Assembly: GCF_000378045.1 (NCBI RefSeq)
Contig: NZ_KB899103.1
Span: forward strand, 1-64,000
Direction: 5' to 3'
Origin: Marinobacterium rhizophilum DSM 18822
GTDB taxonomy: Bacteria > Pseudomonadota > Gammaproteobacteria > Pseudomonadales > Balneatricaceae
Length of the DNA: 64,000 nucleotides
The translations under genes were made by a program, and so were the position numbers. Shown here piece after piece: positions 8,394-16,076 of the stretch (within the stretch, counting starts at the first letter, position 1; every line of letters starts with the position of its first letter). The notes beneath the pieces are model-generated. The model did not search any database and was not told the DNA's origin. It was given only the letters and a program-made list of their open reading frames with translations.

Positions 8394-10223
8394 TTACATC
8401 TGTGCAGCCGAGGTGGCGGGCGGTTCGACGATCACCTTGCGGAACATTCCCGACGCCATGTGGTACATCAGGTGGCAGTGGAAGGCCCATTCGCCGAGCG
8501 CATCGACCGGTACATCCACCGTCAGGGTGGTGTTGGGCGCGACATTGACCACATGCTTCAGCGGGTTGAAGCGGCCGTTGCCCTTGTCGAGCTGCTGCCA
8601 CATGCCGTGCAGGTGCATCGGGTGCATCATCATGGTGTCGTTGACGAACCTGAGGCGGACCCGCTCGCCATAAGTCAGGCGGATGGGTTCGGCGTCGGAG
8701 AACTTGGTGCCGTTGATTGACCAGAAATAGCGTTCCATGTTGCCGGTCAAACGCAGCTCGATCTCACGATCCGGTGCGCGGTAGTCGGCGTACGGGGTCA
8801 TCGCCTTGAGGTCGCCGTAAGCCAGGAACTTGCCACCGTTGGCGGCCGACGGTGCCAGACCGCTACCCGATGCGTAATCGGCATCGGTCTCGGTCATGCC
8901 GGCCATCGTGGAATGGTCCATCGCCTGCGGCTGTGCCGGAGCGTGACCCATGGCGGAATGATCCATCGCCTGCGGCTGTGCCGGAGCGTGACCCATGGCG
9001 GAATGATCCATCGCCTGCGGCTGTGCCGGAGCGTGACCCATGGCAGCGTGGTCCATCGCCTGCGGCTGTGCCGGAGCGTGACCCATGGCGGCATGATCCA
9101 TCGCCTGCGGCTGTGCCGAAGCGTGACCCATGGCGGAATGATCCATTGAGCCGTGATCCATGCCGCCCATGCTGGCCATGCTCATATCGGCCATGGTCAG
9201 CAGCGGGCGTTCGCGCAGATCCGGCAGCGCCAGTTTCATGCCATCGCGTGGCGCCAGGGTGCCGCGGGCGAATCCTGAGCGGTCGACGCTCTCGGCGAGG
9301 ACCGAAAAGGCCCGTTCATGTTTTGGCTGCACGATCACGTCATAGGTTTCAGCCACGGCGATACGGAACTCGTCGACGCTGACCGGTTGCACGTTGTTGC
9401 CATCGGCCTGGACCACGGTCATTTTCAGGCCGGGAATGCGGACATCAAAGTAGGTCATCGCCGAGCCGTTGATAAAGCGCAGCCTGACGCGCTCACCCGG
9501 TTCGAACAGCCCGGTCCAGTTGTCGTCGGTCGACTTGCCGTTGACCAGGAAACTGTATCCGGATACGTCGGCGATATCGGTCGGCATCATGCGCATGCTG
9601 CCCCAGTCGAGGCGATCCCGCAGGGTGGCGGTGAAACCATTGCGCTTTACGTCGTCGAGAAAGCCGCCCAGGGTCTGCTGGCTGTAGTTGTAATAGTCAC
9701 TCTGGCCCTTGAGGTTGGAGAATATCTGCTCGCCGGTTTCGGCCGACCAGTCGGACAGCATGACCACGTATTCCCGGTCGTACCGGAAGGGTTCCCGTTT
9801 CGCAGGCTCGATCGCGATTGCACCATAGACGCCCTCCTGCTCCTGAAAGCCGGAATGACTGTGGTACCAGTAGGTACCGGCCTGCACGATCGGAAAACGG
9901 TAGGTGAATGTTTCGCCGGGCCGGATGCCGGGGTAACTGATACCCGGCACGCCGTCCTGGGTGTAGGGCAGCAGCAGGCCGTGCCAGTGAATCGACGAAT
10001 CGACATCGAGATTGTTGGTGACATTAATGGTGACGTCTTCGCCTTCCTTGAAACGCAACGTTGGTCCCGGGATGCCGCCGTTGATGGTCATTGCGGTCTT
10101 GGCCTGGCCGTCGATCTCGAGCGGCTGCTCGCCGATCACCAGGTTATAGGTGCCCGCCAGGGCGCCCAGGGACCAAAGGCCTGCCAGTAGTGGCACGGCC
10201 TTCTTGATACAGCTCATTAGCAT
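8394..10223 (-). CDS. copA: copper resistance multicopper oxidase CopA
   Basis: A 609-residue periplasmic multicopper oxidase of the CopA type, which oxidises Cu(I) and sequesters copper. Copper ligand motifs are present: HWHG (79-82), HSHSG (121-125), HPMHLHGM and, near the C-terminus, HCHLMYHMASGM with the type 1 ligands. Between domains lies a Met/His block (about residues 345-440) with five 15-residue tandem repeats of the form AMDHxAMGHAPAQPQ. Unlike most CopA proteins, the N-terminus has no twin-arginine motif; it looks like a Sec signal (KKAVPLLAGLWSLGALA). Start sites at M1 and M3 are both possible, and neither has a strong ribosome site. Confidence 0.95.
   Translation of the reverse strand: MLMSCIKKAVPLLAGLWSLGALAGTYNLVIGEQPLEIDGQAKTAMTINGGIPGPTLRFKEGEDVTINVTNNLDVDSSIHWHGLLLPYTQDGVPGISYPGIRPGETFTYRFPIVQAGTYWYHSHSGFQEQEGVYGAIAIEPAKREPFRYDREYVVMLSDWSAETGEQIFSNLKGQSDYYNYSQQTLGGFLDDVKRNGFTATLRDRLDWGSMRMMPTDIADVSGYSFLVNGKSTDDNWTGLFEPGERVRLRFINGSAMTYFDVRIPGLKMTVVQADGNNVQPVSVDEFRIAVAETYDVIVQPKHERAFSVLAESVDRSGFARGTLAPRDGMKLALPDLRERPLLTMADMSMASMGGMDHGSMDHSAMGHASAQPQAMDHAAMGHAPAQPQAMDHAAMGHAPAQPQAMDHSAMGHAPAQPQAMDHSAMGHAPAQPQAMDHSTMAGMTETDADYASGSGLAPSAANGGKFLAYGDLKAMTPYADYRAPDREIELRLTGNMERYFWSINGTKFSDAEPIRLTYGERVRLRFVNDTMMMHPMHLHGMWQQLDKGNGRFNPLKHVVNVAPNTTLTVDVPVDALGEWAFHCHLMYHMASGMFRKVIVEPPATSAAQM
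8911..9135 (-). repeat. five 45-bp tandem repeats inside copA
   Basis: Five head-to-tail 45 bp units (8911-8955, 8956-9000, 9001-9045, 9046-9090, 9091-9135), nearly identical, each coding one Met/His-rich 15-mer in frame. A partial sixth unit follows at 9136. Near-identity at the DNA level suggests recent expansion or continuing slippage, so copy number may vary between strains. Confidence 0.95.
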
Positions 10224-10259
10224 GTCAGTGTCCAGAAGTTCGTTTATGCCCAGTCCGGG

Positions 10260-10805
10260 TCAGTCCAGCGTGATTTCGCCAACCATGCCAGCGCCATAAT
10301 GGCCGGGCATATTGCAGGCGAACTCCAGCTGTGCGTCGCCAGGGAAGGTCCAGGCCAGTTCCACCGTCGCACCCGGCTCGACCAGCACGCTGTTCGGGTC
10401 CTGGTGAGCCAGTCCCTCCATGCCGGGCATCGCGCTGTGATCCATGTGGGCCATTTCGTGATTGACGCCGGTCGGCGTCAGCATGCCGTGGTCCATCATC
10501 AGTTGCATCTGGGCCTGGTGCTTTTCGTGCATCGCGGCGGTGCCGATATTAAACTCGTGCAGCAGCTCGCCGGAATTTTTGATCACGAAGCGAACCGTTT
10601 CCCCGGACTTGACGGCAATTGACTCGGGCTCGTAATACATATCGTACAGCGTGACTTCAACGGTTCGCGTTGCCTCTGCAGCCGTCCCAGGCTGGCCGAT
10701 GGGGCTGCTGCCATGGTGGGCATGGCCGTGACCTTCAGCGGCGATCGCCAGAGGAGCGGAAGTGGCCAGCGCAAGCGCCAGCGCGATGGACGTGGTGAAT
10801 CTCAT
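10260..10805 (-). CDS. cupredoxin-like periplasmic copper protein
   Basis: A 181-residue secreted protein: signal peptide (about 1-22, ending PLAIAA), a His-rich linker (EGHGHAHHGSS), then a cupredoxin domain. The single-copper ligands are probably His in LLHEFNIG and the C-terminal CNMPGHYGAGM (Cys, His, Met). A Met/His-rich insertion lies between them (MHEKHQAQMQLMMDHGM, then HEMAHMDHSAMPGM). First gene of the operon with copA (36 bp gap) and copB, with AGGAGA 8 bases before ATG. It likely delivers or buffers periplasmic copper or passes electrons to CopA (inference). Confidence 0.88.
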   Translation of the reverse strand: MRFTTSIALALALATSAPLAIAAEGHGHAHHGSSPIGQPGTAAEATRTVEVTLYDMYYEPESIAVKSGETVRFVIKNSGELLHEFNIGTAAMHEKHQAQMQLMMDHGMLTPTGVNHEMAHMDHSAMPGMEGLAHQDPNSVLVEPGATVELAWTFPGDAQLEFACNMPGHYGAGMVGEITLD

Positions 10806-10850
10806 GGCAATGTCTCCTTGATTGCGATAAAACCAGTTTACTCGCCTGGC

Positions 10851-10890
10851 GCTGACATCAGGCTTACGCCAAGATTACATTTCTGTCAGC
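10851..10890. promoter_or_regulatory. candidate CopR-binding region
   Basis: In the 159 bp spacer between the divergent cupredoxin-copAB operon and copRS lie the near-palindrome TTACA-TTTC-TGTCA (10875-10888), resembling cop/cus boxes, and an outer inverted pair GCTGACA (10851-10857) / TGTCAGC (10884-10890). A further TGTCAATTGTCA lies at the copR start. CopR-type regulators usually bind such sites to control both directions. Confidence 0.55.
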
Positions 10891-10964
10891 TTCGGCGCAG
10901 GAACTGGCGAGCCACTGGCGCTTAGAGGCAGAATGGGGCGCTTGCCACAACACTGTCAATTGTC

Positions 10965-11663
10965 ATGAAAATACTACTGGCCGAAGATGAACCCAAAATC
11001 GGCACCTATTTACAGAAAGGGCTGACCGAAGCCGGCTTTTTGGTGGACCTGACCAATAATGGCGTTGATACGCTACAGCAGGTTATGACCGATCACTACA
11101 GCCTGTTGATTCTCGACGTGATGATGCCGGGGCTTGACGGCTGGGAGGTGCTGCAAACGTTGCGCTCGCGCGGTTTCAGCCTGCCGGTGATTTATCTCAC
11201 CGCGCGTGACGGCGTCGAGGACAGGGTCAAGGGGCTGGAACTGGGGGCTGATGACTATCTGATCAAGCCCTTCGCCTTCTCCGAGCTGCTTGCCCGGGTG
11301 CGCTCGGTACTGCGTCGCCACAGTGCCGCACCGGCGCAGACCCGGCTACAGATAGCGGACCTCGACGTCGATATCATCAAGCGTCGGGTGGTTCGGGGCG
11401 GCAAGCGAATCGAGCTCACTGCCAAGGAATACGCTCTGCTGGAGCTGCTGCTGCGCCGGCGCGGCGAAGTGCTCTCGAAGTCGCTCATTGCCTCCCAGGT
11501 CTGGGACATGAATTTCGACAGTGATACCAACGTTATCGAAGTGGCGATCCGTCGTCTGCGCAGCAAGGTCGACGACGGCTTCTCGCCGAAGTTGATCCAG
11601 ACGGTGCGGGGCATGGGTTACGTGCTCGAGGTGCCTTGGGAACCTGCGAATAAGTCCCAATGA
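10965..11663 (+). CDS. copR: copper-responsive response regulator CopR
   Basis: A 232-residue OmpR-family response regulator: receiver domain (1-115; phospho-acceptor Asp51 in LILDVMMPG, acidic pocket EDE 7-9, Lys in LIKPF) and a winged-helix DNA-binding domain (about 125-225, ending [11 protein letters not shown]). It closely fits the CopR/CusR/IrlR heavy-metal group. Its last residues, about PWEPANKSQ, and its TGA stop are encoded by an 87 bp dispersed repeat (11638-11724), so the native C-terminus has been replaced. The kinase gene follows only after a 280 bp gap, unusual for this pair. Confidence 0.93.
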   Translation: MKILLAEDEPKIGTYLQKGLTEAGFLVDLTNNGVDTLQQVMTDHYSLLILDVMMPGLDGWEVLQTLRSRGFSLPVIYLTARDGVEDRVKGLELGADDYLIKPFAFSELLARVRSVLRRHSAAPAQTRLQIADLDVDIIKRRVVRGGKRIELTAKEYALLELLLRRRGEVLSKSLIASQVWDMNFDSDTNVIEVAIRRLRSKVDDGFSPKLIQTVRGMGYVLEVPWEPANKSQ

Positions 11664-11724
11664 GTCTCTGGCTTCCAGCGCATCCCGGACACAAGGCGCA
11701 GATTCGAAGGCATGCCGGGGCCTG
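11638..11724 (+). repeat. dispersed repeat, copy A
   Basis: This 87 bp sequence matches copy B (15640-15725) at roughly 80% identity, including the shared block CCTGCGAATAARTCCCAATG followed by AGTCTCTGGCTT and, at the end, TTCGAAGRCATGCCGGGGCC. It overlaps the end of copR and separates it from copS. It may be the end of an insertion sequence or a small non-autonomous element. No transposase is seen. Confidence 0.8.
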
Positions 11725-11943
11725 GCGAGAAGCTGCAACACGGAGTCAGGGGTGCGCTGGAAGCCCCGTAGGGCGGGCCCTGACGCATACATCTACTGCG
11801 TTGCAGCGCTTGGAAAGGACGAAGGCCAAAGTGCCCGTAAGTTTGGGTATTCCCTGCACACTGCGTCGGAGTGCCGCATCACTTGCAGCTACACGCTTCA
11901 GGACCTGCAGAGGACAACTGGGACTTGTTCGGAGGTTCCCTCG
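11725..11943 (+). other. copR-copS spacer
   Basis: A 219 bp stretch between repeat copy A and the copS start codon. The copS reading frame is open back to 11752, but the translation has no similarity to sensor-kinase N-termini and no ribosome site, so I treat it as untranslated. The two-component genes of this family normally overlap, so the spacer was probably brought in with the repeat. Confidence 0.6.
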
Positions 11944-13374
11944 ATGAACCACCTTTCGCTAACCTCGCGTCTGAGCCTGCTGTTCGCACTGGCGGTGCTC
12001 TCGGTGCTGCTGGTCACCGGTATCGTCTTCAAGCAACTCAGCCTGATGCATTTTCGAGCGCTCGACCGGCAGGAACTGGAGAGCAAGCTGCAGGGGGCCG
12101 CCAAGCTGCTGGAAGGGGTCTCCAACCGTTCGCAGTTCGAACGCAGGGCGGTCGAATTCGACGTCCTGTTTGGTCATCACGAGCGCTTGCTGGTAACGGT
12201 CCGGGGCCCGGGGAATACGATCTGGCTGCAGTTAGGCGACGCTGACGGCTTTGCTGCGCCTATAACTGCGAACGATCGTGAACGGCTGCCGGAATGGCGG
12301 CAGGGGGAGCGGCTCTACCACGGCCTGAGCCGCACGCTGGCGTTGCAGGACGGCAATGGCAACGTCGTCGTTGAGCTCTGGCTGGACGGCACGCCCCATC
12401 AACAGTATCTTCACTCGGCACAGCGCTGGTTCTGGATCGCCTTCGGGCTCTGTGGCCTGGGCAGCTGGGGACTGGGCTGGCTGGTTGCGCGCCATGGCTT
12501 GGGGCCGGTACGGGCGGTCACCGCCCTGATGGCGTCGATATCGTCCCGCTCGCTGAAAGAACGGGTGGCCGTCAGTGATGTGCCGTTGGAGCTTCGGGGG
12601 CTGGCAGAAACCTTCAATTCGATGCTGGACCGCCTCGAAGACGACTTTATGCGGCTGTCCAATTTCTCGTCCGATCTCGCCCACGAGCTGCGTACGCCGA
12701 TCAGCAACCTGATTACCCATACCGAAGTGGTGCTGGCTAAAACACGGGATGCCGGTGAATATCGCGAGGCGCTCTACTCCAATCTCGAGGAGCTGCAGCG
12801 CATGACGAAGCTGGTCGAGGAGATGCTGTTCATCGCCAAATCCGACAATGCCCTGATAGCGCCGGCGTCTATTCCCATCGATCTGCATAAGCTGGTGGTG
12901 CAACTGTTCGACTACTACGAACTGCTGGCGGACGAAAAGGACGTGCGTCTGAGCTGCACCGGACAGGGCAAGATCTGCGGTGATCCATCGATGCTGCGGC
13001 GGGCGCTGTCTAATCTGCTCTCCAATGCCATTCGGCACAGCTACCCGGGTAAAGCGGTGCGGGTCGATATCGGCGCCAACGAAGGTGGCGTTGGGGTCAC
13101 CGTCAGCAACGTTGGCGACCGTATCCCCGAGGACCAGGTCGAGCGTATTTTCGACCGCTTTTACCGGCTCGATCCTGCTCGCCGTGGCGGGCAGAATCCC
13201 CATGCGGGCCTCGGGCTGGCGATCAGCCGCGCCATTGTCGTCATGCATGGCGGCACCCTGGCCTGCGAGTCCGATACCGACTGCACCCGTTTCATCATCC
13301 GCTTACCCCGACAGCAGCCCGGACCCGGCGGGAATGTCATCCCGCCTCGCTGGAGTAGCGAGATGAACAGCTGA
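11944..13374 (+). CDS. copS: heavy-metal sensor histidine kinase CopS
   Basis: A 476-residue membrane kinase of the CusS/CopS type. TM1 (about 10-30), a periplasmic sensor loop (about 35-155), TM2 (about 160-180), a HAMP-like segment, then dimerisation/phospho-acceptor His247 in DLAHELRTPISNLI and a catalytic ATP-binding domain with N box (LSNLLSNAIRHS), G1 (VSNVGDRIPEDQ) and G2 (HAGLGLAISRAI). ATG 11944 is chosen because it opens directly on TM1. Partner of CopR; expected to sense periplasmic copper. Confidence 0.92.
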   Translation: MNHLSLTSRLSLLFALAVLSVLLVTGIVFKQLSLMHFRALDRQELESKLQGAAKLLEGVSNRSQFERRAVEFDVLFGHHERLLVTVRGPGNTIWLQLGDADGFAAPITANDRERLPEWRQGERLYHGLSRTLALQDGNGNVVVELWLDGTPHQQYLHSAQRWFWIAFGLCGLGSWGLGWLVARHGLGPVRAVTALMASISSRSLKERVAVSDVPLELRGLAETFNSMLDRLEDDFMRLSNFSSDLAHELRTPISNLITHTEVVLAKTRDAGEYREALYSNLEELQRMTKLVEEMLFIAKSDNALIAPASIPIDLHKLVVQLFDYYELLADEKDVRLSCTGQGKICGDPSMLRRALSNLLSNAIRHSYPGKAVRVDIGANEGGVGVTVSNVGDRIPEDQVERIFDRFYRLDPARRGGQNPHAGLGLAISRAIVVMHGGTLACESDTDCTRFIIRLPRQQPGPGGNVIPPRWSSEMNS

Positions 13375-13378
13375 ACGG

Positions 13379-13392
13379 TTGATCCGGATCAA
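13379..13392. promoter_or_regulatory. perfect FNR/ANR box
   Basis: TTGAT-CCGG-ATCAA is a full match to the FNR/ANR consensus TTGAT-N4-ATCAA. It lies 76 bp before the ATG of the NfeD-like gene and just after the copS stop. A class II promoter centred at -41.5 would start near 13427, where a weak -10-like CATTAC occurs at about 13413-13418. It suggests oxygen-dependent control of the following gene(s). Confidence 0.75.
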
Positions 13393-13468
13393 CGCAAGGC
13401 ATTCTGACCGAACATTACTCGGAATGAAGGGCCCGTATTGCACTCTAATTTCTGGGAGGTAGAGGCAT

Positions 13469-13831
13469 ATGTGCCATCTGATTCTGTTCCTGCCGGTTTT
13501 CGGACTGGCGGTATTTCTTCTTTGGCCACTGAGTATGGCGGTTCCCGCTTATGCGCTGATCTTTCTGCTGTCGCTGGCGATGTACGTACTTATTATCAAG
13601 GCCATGCGCCAGCCCGTCGTCACCGGTACCGAAGCAATGCTGTGCAGTATCGGAACCGTCGTCGGGGCAGAGGGAGACCATTGGCGCATCGAGGTCGGTA
13701 ACGAAATCTGGGAAGCCGAGTCTATGGCCGCGCTGCAAACCGGCGACAGGGTACAGGTGACAGGCATCGACGGGTTGATATTGAAAGTGAGACCAATGGC
13801 CGAACCCGCCAATGTGGCAATGAAAAATTAA
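13469..13831 (+). CDS. NfeD-like short membrane protein
   Basis: A 120-residue protein with two N-terminal hydrophobic segments (about 3-22 and 25-45) and a C-terminal OB-fold-like domain of the NfeD type (GTEAMLCSIGTVVGAEGDHW, then IEVGNEIWEAES, LQTGDRVQVTGIDGLILKV). Short NfeD proteins assist membrane proteases or stomatins; no stomatin gene is next to it. Start ATG 13469 follows GGGAGG/AGAGG. A perfect FNR/ANR box upstream suggests low-oxygen expression. Directly downstream is a decayed DUF3141 gene, another member of low-oxygen gene clusters. Confidence 0.8.
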   Translation: MCHLILFLPVFGLAVFLLWPLSMAVPAYALIFLLSLAMYVLIIKAMRQPVVTGTEAMLCSIGTVVGAEGDHWRIEVGNEIWEAESMAALQTGDRVQVTGIDGLILKVRPMAEPANVAMKN

Positions 13832-13841
13832 TTGCGCTGGA

Positions 13842-14065
13842 AGAGCACGAGGCCATGCAGATGGCGCCGCCGGCCAACGCATCGTTTATCTGCTCAACCC
13901 CCATGTCGGGCATCTCGGGATCTTCGTTTCTGCCATGGTCGCGCGGCTTGAGCACCGTGCGATCCTGGAAAGCGTGGGCGAATTCGAATCACTGCAGCCG
14001 GTCTCTACGAAATGTAGATCGTCAATCCGACCGGTGACCCCGACTGCGGGTGGGGGCGTGGTTGA
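13842..14065 (+). pseudogene. remnant of a DUF3141-family gene (C-terminus)
   Basis: In one frame the sequence reads AAGQRIVYLLNPHVGHLGIF followed by VSAMVARLEHRAILESVGEF, ending ESLQP. A one-base shift then gives GLYEM, an in-frame TAG, and IVNPTGDPDCGWGRG. This matches the C-terminal region of DUF3141 proteins (alpha/beta-hydrolase-like, related to polyhydroxyalkanoate synthases), where the pattern GHLGIFVS..VAR.EH...L..IE.L.PGLYEM is typical. The front of the gene is missing. A further hydrophobic frame (LVLSGLVIAGYFV, stop at 14142) may be another fragment. Together with the frameshift and stop this is a clear relic. Confidence 0.75.
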
Positions 14066-14335
14066 GCGGGAACGCACTGAGTGCCGTCATATCCGGCAGT
14101 CTGGTGCTGAGCGGGCTTGTCATCGCCGGTTATTTCGTCTGAGCGCAGCACCTTGAGTGTATTGTCGAATGCTTGCAGGTTGTTTAAACACTTCTCGGCG
14201 ACTACAGTTTTTTGGATGTTGAATCGGGCGCAGGAGATATATAGAGCTGGTCTATATCGTAAGATCCTGAGGTTATAAACGGTTCCGTTTAAATTCAAGA
14301 AGAAGAGGGATAATTGTCGAGATTGTATAGGCCAA
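14066..14335. other. spacer before nqrF-like gene
   Basis: No intact gene. It contains the short hydrophobic frame ending at 14142. The AT content rises after about 14160 (ATATATAGAGCTGGTCTATA and similar), consistent with a promoter region for the reductase gene at 14336. I see no clear FNR box here. Confidence 0.4.
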
Positions 14336-15559
14336 ATGTTTGAGATTTTTCTAGGGGTCGTATTTTTTACCGGTATCGTCATGACGCTGGTACTGGCGAT
14401 ATTGATTGCTCGGTCGAAATTGATTCCGTCGGGTGGAGTCACCGTCAGGGTCAATGGCAAGCGATCTTTTCGTACACCCGTGGGGGGCAAGTTGCTGGGG
14501 GTGCTGGAGCACGAGGATATTCGACTCTCATCGGCCTGTGGCGGCAAGGGGATCTGTGGCCAGTGCAAGGTGCAGGTGCTGGCAGGACGCAGTGCGGTGT
14601 TGCCTGCCGAGAGCTCCGTGCTCAATGTCGGAGAGATCGCCGCCGGAAAGCGACTGGCATGCCAGTTGACGGTACACGACGACCTCGATATCCAGGTACC
14701 GGACGAGGTGTTTGGTGTTGGCCACTGGTGTTGCCGGCTGCAATCCAGTCGTTGCGTCGGAACCCTGATGAAGGAGTTGATCCTCGAATTGCCGCCGGGC
14801 GAGTCGATAGACTTTCGCGCCGGTGCCTTTATTCAGGTGACGAGTCCGGAATTCGATGTCCGCTACCGCGATTTCGACATAGCGCCCGAGTACCGCAGCG
14901 AATGGGACCGACTCGGTCTTTGGGCGCTGGCGGCGAAATCCACGAAAACGAAGACCCGAGCCTATTCGCTCGCCAACTATGTCGACGAAAAAGGTATTGC
15001 CATGCTGGTCGTACGTCTTGCGATTCCGCCGCTCGAAGCGTTCGACGCGATTCCGCCCGGCTCAGTGTCGTCTTACCTGTTCAGTCTGGTTCCCGGGGAC
15101 GAGGTCGAGGTTTCCGGCCCCTATGGTCAGTTTTTCGCCACCGAAAACGACAGCGAAATGATATTTGTGGGTGGCGGTGCCGGCATGGCACCGATGCGTT
15201 CGCATATTTTCGATCAGCTCAAGCGGCTCGACTCTGGGCGCAAGATCAGTTTCTGGTACGGAGCGCGGCATCGTCGAGAGCTCTTCTACGTCGAAGATTT
15301 CGACCGCTTGCAGCAGGAACATGACAACTTCAGCTGGCACGTGGCGCTCTCGGAACCGCTCCCGGAAGACCAGTGGCAGGGCGATATCGGCTTTATCCAT
15401 CAAGTGCTCCATGATCACTACCTGGCCGATCACCCCAATCCGGAAGACTGCGAGTACTATCTCTGCGGGCCTCCGGTCATGATCAAAGCTGTGACTTTGC
15501 TTCTGGACAGCCTGGGGGTCGACCCGGAAAACATCCGCTATGACGACTTCGGCGCTTAA
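14336..15559 (+). CDS. solo NqrF-like NADH:quinone reductase subunit
   Basis: A 407-residue homologue of NqrF, the NADH-oxidising subunit of the Na+-pumping NADH:quinone reductase. N-terminal TM helix (4-26), a plant-type 2Fe-2S domain with Cys68, Cys74, Cys77 and Cys109 in NqrF spacing, FAD motif RAYSLANY, NADH-binding GGGAGMAPMRS and the C-terminal YLCGPPVM. Length equals canonical NqrF, but no nqrA-E genes are nearby, so it probably feeds electrons to another membrane or periplasmic acceptor. Located between the copper regulators and metal exporters; its role there is unknown. Confidence 0.88.
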   Translation: MFEIFLGVVFFTGIVMTLVLAILIARSKLIPSGGVTVRVNGKRSFRTPVGGKLLGVLEHEDIRLSSACGGKGICGQCKVQVLAGRSAVLPAESSVLNVGEIAAGKRLACQLTVHDDLDIQVPDEVFGVGHWCCRLQSSRCVGTLMKELILELPPGESIDFRAGAFIQVTSPEFDVRYRDFDIAPEYRSEWDRLGLWALAAKSTKTKTRAYSLANYVDEKGIAMLVVRLAIPPLEAFDAIPPGSVSSYLFSLVPGDEVEVSGPYGQFFATENDSEMIFVGGGAGMAPMRSHIFDQLKRLDSGRKISFWYGARHRRELFYVEDFDRLQQEHDNFSWHVALSEPLPEDQWQGDIGFIHQVLHDHYLADHPNPEDCEYYLCGPPVMIKAVTLLLDSLGVDPENIRYDDFGA

Positions 15560-15639
15560 GGCAGATGTTAAGCCGAATCAAGTTATAGGCCGGTCGATTG
15601 GCCGATGCAGGAACGAGCAACTACGCTGGAAGACAGCTA

Positions 15640-15725
15640 GGGACCTGCGAATAAATCCCAATGAGTCTCTGGCTTACCGCGCGAGCCGGAATCGCGACGC
15701 AGCTTCGAAGACATGCCGGGGCCTG
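15640..15725 (+). repeat. dispersed repeat, copy B
   Basis: An 86 bp match to copy A (11638-11724), 80 bp downstream of the nqrF-like stop codon. It has the same orientation as copy A, so the pair brackets copS through nqrF (about 4 kb). Recombination between copies could delete or amplify that segment. Confidence 0.8.
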
Positions 15726-15791
15726 TACGCGAACGGTCAAAGGAATTGACTGGCGATTATAGTCCTACTTAACCTTGGCGGTGCTGCCAAT

Positions 15792-16055
15792 TTATTCCTG
15801 CCTGTGTGATTCCTGCTCGTATAGGTTACGCCTATATTCTTCCATGCTACGCATATGTTCTTCCATGGGAGAAAATCCGGTAATGGACATATAGGTAGCT
15901 GCCAAGGGAAAAGCAAGAGCAAGTATAAACACCCAAATAGCCAATATTTTTCCGAAGACAGCTGTCGCGCCCTCAGATCGGAGGGAACAGTATAGAACCA
16001 CGTAACCAAGCACCAAAAATAGAGTTAAAGGCAACAGACTGGCAATGATTGGCAT
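15792..16055 (-). CDS. small membrane protein, function unknown
   Basis: An 87-residue protein with two predicted TM helices (about 3-22 and 34-54) and a charged C-terminal tail (MEEHMRSMEEYRRNLYEQES). Start ATG 16055 is preferred over GTG 16070 because GGAGAG lies 7 bases upstream. Lower GC than the neighbouring copper genes, as is the adjoining metallo-beta-lactamase relic, which points to a common foreign origin. I do not recognise a family. Confidence 0.6.
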   Translation of the reverse strand: MPIIASLLPLTLFLVLGYVVLYCSLRSEGATAVFGKILAIWVFILALAFPLAATYMSITGFSPMEEHMRSMEEYRRNLYEQESHRQE

Positions 16056-16076
16056 ATCGTTACTCTCCACTAAATA

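Noticed and set aside
8911-9135. CRISPR-like array
   Set aside because: The repeats are contiguous without spacers and lie in frame within copA.
8852-9382. Additional long open frames on both strands over the 45-bp repeats
   Set aside because: A 45 bp repeat without stops is open in several frames. Only the copA frame has domain structure and codon bias.
11752-11943. Upstream extension of copS
   Set aside because: The extra 64 residues have no similarity to kinase N-termini and no ribosome site; ATG 11944 starts directly before TM1.
12232-13248. 338-codon antisense frame over copS
   Set aside because: High GC leaves the opposite strand open; the translation shows no domain, and the sense frame is a complete kinase.
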